From the NCBI GenBank assembly GCA_963724945.1, contig CAVRWL010000003.1, positions 2,046,001-2,110,000 on the forward strand: a stretch of DNA of 64,000 bases, in the 5' to 3' direction. Position numbers and translations under genes: made by a program. Under the pieces are notes generated by a model. The model did no database searches, had not been told where the DNA came from, and saw only the letters and a list, made by a program, of their open reading frames with translations. The DNA comes from Hyphomicrobium_A sp963724945. Lineage in GTDB: Bacteria; Pseudomonadota; Alphaproteobacteria; Rhizobiales; Hyphomicrobiaceae. This document shows, piece after piece, positions 60,539 through 64,000 of this stretch; position 1 is the first letter of the stretch; each line of letters starts with the position of its first letter.

Positions 60539-61750
60539 TTATGCGGGCACCCCCCGTCCTGCGAGATCCGTCGCAAGCATGTTCTGAGGTTTGGAGCCTG
60601 CGTGCGGCCGCTTGGTCCAAGACAAGATCGGCGCCTCGAACCAGCGAAACGATAGGTACGCCACCAAGACGGTCAGCGACCAGGCGAGCGCAAACAGAGC
60701 CAGACGCTGGGGCACGGCAACCGTCGAAGGTGTGGCCACAAGAGCTGAGATGAGCCAAAGGATGAGGGCGTGGTATAGGTAGCCGCCATAGGACACCCTT
60801 CCTACCAAGGTGATCCTCCGGCCCGCCAGCATGCGCAAGAATGACTTCTGCAATATTGCGTAAACGACGGCCGTCGCAGCCAACAGATTTACGACCGTGT
60901 AAACGACAACTTCGCGTCCCTGTCCGAAGAGGATGCCCGAAAAGATATTGCGCAAAAGATCAACGCGGGACGCGCCCATCACGTAGTTTGCGTGCACGTA
61001 GAAGGCCACATATGCGGCAGCGACCGAGATCGCCGCACCGGCCAGCACCACGGGCACCCAACGTCTGATCCGGATGGAATCCTCGAAATGCGCAATGAGC
61101 GCACCGATGAGGAAGGCATCAAAATGCGCGAACGATGCTGCATAGACGGCAAACGCGAGCCAGCCTCCGTCAGCTGTCGTCCCCTGAAGTGCTGCCGAGT
61201 AGACATAGCGGATGAAGGGCCCGGCAGCGATCAACGTGATTGCGACCGCCGCATAGATCCGGCGCGGCAAGCTTAGGAAAATTATCGGGAAGACAAGGTA
61301 GAACTGCTCCTCGACACTGAGGGTCCACAGGTGGGCAAAGCCAGCCCATGATTCCGGGTTTGGCCAAAGTCCGAAGATCATTTGCCAGTTCTGGACGAAG
61401 GCAATCAGAAAAGGGATGTCCCGGAGAGCTGAAGGCTTTCCGGAGAGCAGGATCAAAATCGTTCCGATCATCAGATAGAGCATGTACACGGGGACGATGC
61501 GGAAGAAACGCCGCGTCATGAATGTCCGGTAACGCCCCAGCAAGCTCCCGCTTGCGTACCCGTCGCGTTCGAAATTCCGCGCGATGACGTACCCGGAAAT
61601 TACGAAAAAGAGCCAGACGCCTATCCAGCCGCACGGAGCGAGCCCACAGTGCTGAGCGACGACCGCCGTCATGGCGACCGCGCGCAGGCCGTCTATTTCC
61701 GGCAGCCTTCGTTGACCGATTTCCCCGTTGTTGAGTGTGGAAGACGGCAT
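60539..61750 (-). CDS. Acyltransferase-3 family membrane protein (OafA/YrhL-like)
   Basis: A protein of about 403 residues with ten or so membrane helices. RLPEIDGLRAVAMTAVVAQH at the N-terminus carries the conserved R and the catalytic His typical of the family, then VWLFFVISGYVIARNF and SVEEQFYLVFPII. It O-acetylates a surface or exopolysaccharide. I start it at ATG 61750, before the conserved domain; the frame is open to 61918. It lies just outside the tRNA-Arg repeat and beside mobile-element debris, so it may have been acquired. Confidence 0.75.
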   Translation of the reverse strand: MPSSTLNNGEIGQRRLPEIDGLRAVAMTAVVAQHCGLAPCGWIGVWLFFVISGYVIARNFERDGYASGSLLGRYRTFMTRRFFRIVPVYMLYLMIGTILILLSGKPSALRDIPFLIAFVQNWQMIFGLWPNPESWAGFAHLWTLSVEEQFYLVFPIIFLSLPRRIYAAVAITLIAAGPFIRYVYSAALQGTTADGGWLAFAVYAASFAHFDAFLIGALIAHFEDSIRIRRWVPVVLAGAAISVAAAYVAFYVHANYVMGASRVDLLRNIFSGILFGQGREVVVYTVVNLLAATAVVYAILQKSFLRMLAGRRITLVGRVSYGGYLYHALILWLISALVATPSTVAVPQRLALFALAWSLTVLVAYLSFRWFEAPILSWTKRPHAGSKPQNMLATDLAGRGVPA

Positions 61751-61939
61751 AGGGCGAAGGGCACCTGTGAGGTTGAGCCAACCTAGTACCCGGATCGCTT
61801 TCGTATCGACTGAGATGTTCGTCGTAATGCGACCCTGGGTCATTCCGCCAAAAGGGGTAGGTGCGATGGGCTGCCAGGCTTGGCGTGGGCAGTTTTGCGT
61901 GGGCTCGCCCCCCGTCAAGCTCGCGTCCCAAACGTCCGC

Positions 61940-62042
61940 TTCCGGTGCCTCGGCAGATCGTGCCGATGGTCTGACCCTGGCTCAGGCGAACCTCTGCTTC
62001 ACGCAGGAGCCCGATGATCTGCTCCGTCGTGTGCCCTGGCAT
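61940..62042 (-). mobile_element. IS3-family OrfA remnant
   Basis: The reading frame from 62042 gives HTTEQIIGLLREAEVRLSQG then QTIGTICR, the helix-turn-helix start of IS3 OrfA transposases. It then loses similarity within a few codons (GTGSGRLGREL). No intact transposase or terminal repeats are seen. Confidence 0.65.
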
Positions 62043-62053
62043 CGCCTTAGGAG

Positions 62054-62125
62054 AGCAGACCACGACCGCTTCTGATCGACCTTCCGCGTGTAGTGCTCGA
62101 CCATCGCCATCGTGGCATGCAGCGC
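62054..62125 (-). pseudogene. C-terminal fragment of a tyrosine recombinase (integrase)
   Basis: A short frame reads ALHATMAMVEHYTRKVDQKR, which matches the end of phage-type tyrosine recombinases, where the Tyr (codon 62090-62092) is the catalytic residue in the MVEHYTRK motif. No other part of the enzyme is found. It is a remnant, about 1.6 kb from the right tRNA-Arg copy. Confidence 0.55.
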
Positions 62126-62329
62126 GAGAGCCTGAACTCCAAGCTCGGAGACGAGCTCTCGAACATCGAGATCTTCACGACGCTCCGCGAGGCACAGGCC
62201 CTCATTAAAGCCTGGCGGCGCCACTACAATGCCGTGCGCCCGCATTCCTCGCTTGGCTACAGACCGCCAGCTCCAGAGGCGCTCCCGCCAGCCCAGGTGC
62301 TGGTCGAGCACGGCGGGGTTCCAACTTAG
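62117..62329 (+). mobile_element. IS3-family OrfB (transposase) C-terminal remnant
   Basis: Codons from 62117 read MQRESLNSKLGDEL, NIEIFTTLREAQALIKAWRR and HYNAVRPHSSLGYRPPAPEA, the conserved C-terminus of IS3 OrfB with the last acidic residue of the DDE site region. The upstream two thirds of the gene is missing. It runs opposite to the OrfA remnant, so these are pieces of at least two events. Confidence 0.75.
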
Positions 62330-62668
62330 GCCCCGGCATCGTGATGAGGGGCAGGCCACCGTCGCATAACAAAGCGGTACTTGCTCTCCACCACCCTAGC
62401 ATAGCAGATTCACAGCAGGACGATGCTGTAGCGCACCATCGCGTTCCTACGCAGAGGATGTGCCGATGCTCAGGGCCGCGCGGAGCGGGGCGGGGGCTTC
62501 GACGCAGTTCGCCCGGCTTAATACTGGGGTTGTCTGAGGAGACCGGGAGTCAGGCTATCGAGGTAGAGACCGTTTCGTTCGGTGCGACACGCTTTGGACT
62601 TTGGCTCCAGCGCGGCACGGAAGATTCTACGCGATCTAGGGCAATCCTGAGAGAGACCGGGTAGCGCA
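62330..62668. other. Intergenic stretch after the IS3 remnant
   Basis: About 340 bases with no convincing gene; probably leftover of mobile DNA plus the leader of the glycosyltransferase. AGAGAGACCGGG lies shortly before the next ATG and is a weak ribosome site. Confidence 0.4.
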
Positions 62669-63706
62669 ATGCGTGCCAGCGTAATAATCCGTTCGAAGGA
62701 TGAGGCCGATCGGCTCCGCTTAACCCTCACGTCGCTATCCTGTCAAAGCGAGCGGCCTGAGGTGGTCGTCGTCAACGACGGCTCGACCGATCACACGCGC
62801 GCGGTGCTGGCCGAGTTCCAAGATGAGCTCGACCTCGTCCGCATCCATCATGATAAGCCGGCAGGGCGCTCGGCCGCGGCCAACGCCGGGGCGGCCAAGG
62901 CGAGCGGCGAGATCGTCGTGTTCCTCGATGGCGATACTCTGGCGGCTCCCGACATGGTGGCGCGACACTTGGAGCAGCACCGCCTGAGCGACGGTCTTAT
63001 CGTTCGCGGAGAGACGTTGCATCTGCGCTGCACCCGTCCGTTCCTCGACCCCGAGAAGGGGAGGCCCATGCGCGGCGAGGAGGCCAAGGTTGCGCGCATG
63101 TCTGCCGCGGAGCTGGCCAGATCCGTGGTCATGTGCCAGCAGATCCGGGAGGATTTTGAGACGGTTGACCGCCGAGCCCAGGCAGGGATCTATCCCGGCT
63201 TCGGACCCCGCAAGCTCTACGAGCTGGAGATGCAGGCTCTGATGACGCGGCCCGACTGCTCCGTTCTGTGGGCTGCCGCCTCAGGCTCCAATCAGTCGCT
63301 CGCACGCGCGGCATTCACCGAGAGCGGCGGGTTCCATCCCGATCTGACGATCAACGAGCATCGTGAGCTCGCGCTGCGCCTGTGCGCACAAGGCTTGCGG
63401 ATGGCCGGATGCACCGGACGCACGTACCACATGATCCATCGCAGCGGCTGGCGCGACCCGCTCGATGAGCGGGACTGGGAGGAGATCTTCTATCGGGCGC
63501 ACCCGCTGCCCGAGGTGGCGCTGCTGCCCTTGCTGTGGGAAAGCCTGAGCGACACCGTCGCCCTTCCCGAAAGTTCGCGCATCCTGTCATTGCCGGATCT
63601 CGAGATTGCGGCGGATCGGTGTCGAGGCCTGGTAGGCCGCCAGGCGGTGCGCCGGGCTCACTTGCATTGCACCGGCATGGCCCCGAGCGTTGCGGAGGCG
63701 CAATGA
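62669..63706 (+). CDS. Family 2 glycosyltransferase
   Basis: A 345-residue GT-A-fold enzyme. The nucleotide-sugar site is seen in SVIIRSKDEADRLRLTLTSL, VVVNDGSTDHTRAVL and the metal-binding FLDGDT. Later stretches (CSVLWAAASGSNQSLARAAF, GGFHPDL) are typical of the acceptor half. No membrane helices. The sugar and the acceptor are unknown. Its stop overlaps the next ATG, so it is coupled to that gene. With the acyltransferase nearby, it may belong to a polysaccharide locus extending beyond the window. Confidence 0.8.
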   Translation: MRASVIIRSKDEADRLRLTLTSLSCQSERPEVVVVNDGSTDHTRAVLAEFQDELDLVRIHHDKPAGRSAAANAGAAKASGEIVVFLDGDTLAAPDMVARHLEQHRLSDGLIVRGETLHLRCTRPFLDPEKGRPMRGEEAKVARMSAAELARSVVMCQQIREDFETVDRRAQAGIYPGFGPRKLYELEMQALMTRPDCSVLWAAASGSNQSLARAAFTESGGFHPDLTINEHRELALRLCAQGLRMAGCTGRTYHMIHRSGWRDPLDERDWEEIFYRAHPLPEVALLPLLWESLSDTVALPESSRILSLPDLEIAADRCRGLVGRQAVRRAHLHCTGMAPSVAEAQ

Positions 63707-64000
63707 CCTCCCGCTCGATCCCCATCCTCGCAGTCGTCGCGCCCAATGAGCGGGCCGTCGTCGAGGCGGCCGCCGGGCATTTGGCGGACGCGCTGGGCAA
63801 CGCCACCGGGGGCGAGACCTGGACATGCCCTTGCGATTTCAAGCCGGACCCTGCCGCGCTCGCCGGAGCGACGGCCGACACAGTGGTCGTGACCTCGCTT
63901 CTCGTGCCGTTGCTGGAGCAGCTGGACACGCCCTGGGCGGACGTGGAGCAAGACCTGCGCGCAACCTATGCCGCGCTCTGCGAGTCCGGCGATCCCGTCA
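63703..64000 (+). CDS. Unidentified protein, cut by the window end
   Basis: The first 99 codons of a gene coupled by ATGA to the glycosyltransferase. It begins MTSRSIPILAVVAPNERAVV with no signal peptide, and reads ADTVVVTSLLVPLLEQL further on. This looks like an alpha/beta fold, perhaps a hydrolase or a sugar-chain enzyme, but I do not recognise the family. Confidence 0.6.
   Translation, partial: MTSRSIPILAVVAPNERAVVEAAAGHLADALGNATGGETWTCPCDFKPDPAALAGATADTVVVTSLLVPLLEQLDTPWADVEQDLRATYAALCESGDPV

Noticed and set aside
1..64000. CRISPR array or rRNA operon
   Set aside because: I found no regularly spaced repeats and no rRNA-like conserved blocks anywhere in the window.

Overview
The window reads as GC-rich chromosome of a methylotrophic alphaproteobacterium of the Hyphomicrobiales, most like Hyphomicrobium or a near relative. 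The grounds are a lanthanide-type methanol dehydrogenase (xoxFGJ), an almost complete tetrahydromethanopterin (H4MPT) formaldehyde-oxidation and cofactor-synthesis cluster, a pqqABC/DE operon with the pqqC-pqqD fusion known from Methylobacterium, and an NDUFS4-type complex I subunit. The genus is inference; no rRNA is present.

Layout. 0-11 kb: periplasmic methanol oxidation. A PQQ-associated metallo-hydrolase, xoxF-xoxG-xoxJ and a CXXCW rhodanese-like protein are followed, on the other strand, by a five-gene PQQ-linked ABC export/beta-propeller cluster whose order matches the lanthanide-transport (lut) genes of Methylorubrum. 11-24.5 kb: a DUF3280 lipoprotein-like gene with a NitT/TauT-type importer runs by short overlaps into genes for C1-cofactor synthesis (mfnB, folB-like, mfnE-like, archaeal-type flavoprotein, DHPS-like, DUF447). 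Then come SGNH/OpgC envelope genes, a tRNA-like RNA locus beside a Band-7 (slipin) gene, and mfnF-like and hisA-like genes. 24.5-32 kb: fae, a citG-like gene, two ATP-grasp genes, mch, mtdB and beta-RFAP synthase, with a pterin dehydratase and folK. 32-36.3 kb: a c-type cytochrome and the pqq operon. 36.8-46 kb: assimilatory sulfate reduction (cysG-cysJ-cysI facing cysH-cysD-cysN, with a TauE-like exporter). 46-51.9 kb: housekeeping genes, tRNA-Pro, an OFA-family transporter and tRNA-Arg. 52-60.1 kb: a kdp potassium-uptake operon (a 27-codon ORF, kdpF, A, B, C, D, E) lying between a 48-bp direct repeat of the tRNA-Arg 3' end. 60.5-64 kb: an acyltransferase, integrase and IS3 debris, and a glycosyltransferase.

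How it works together. XoxF (PQQ plus lanthanide) oxidises methanol in the periplasm and passes electrons to XoxG. Fae, MtdB and Mch carry formaldehyde through H4MPT, whose synthesis genes surround them. The pqq operon supplies the cofactor.

Caution. Several core genes are broken in this sequence by single-base shifts or one stop codon: xoxF, beta-RFAP synthase, folK (start), pqqE, kdpA and kdpE. The protein signal continues cleanly after each break, which looks more like consensus errors in the assembly than real decay, but reads are needed to decide.

The strongest leads are the tRNA-like/Band-7 locus, the tRNA-Arg-bounded kdp island with its hairpin-masked leader ORF, and the lut-like cluster next to xoxF.
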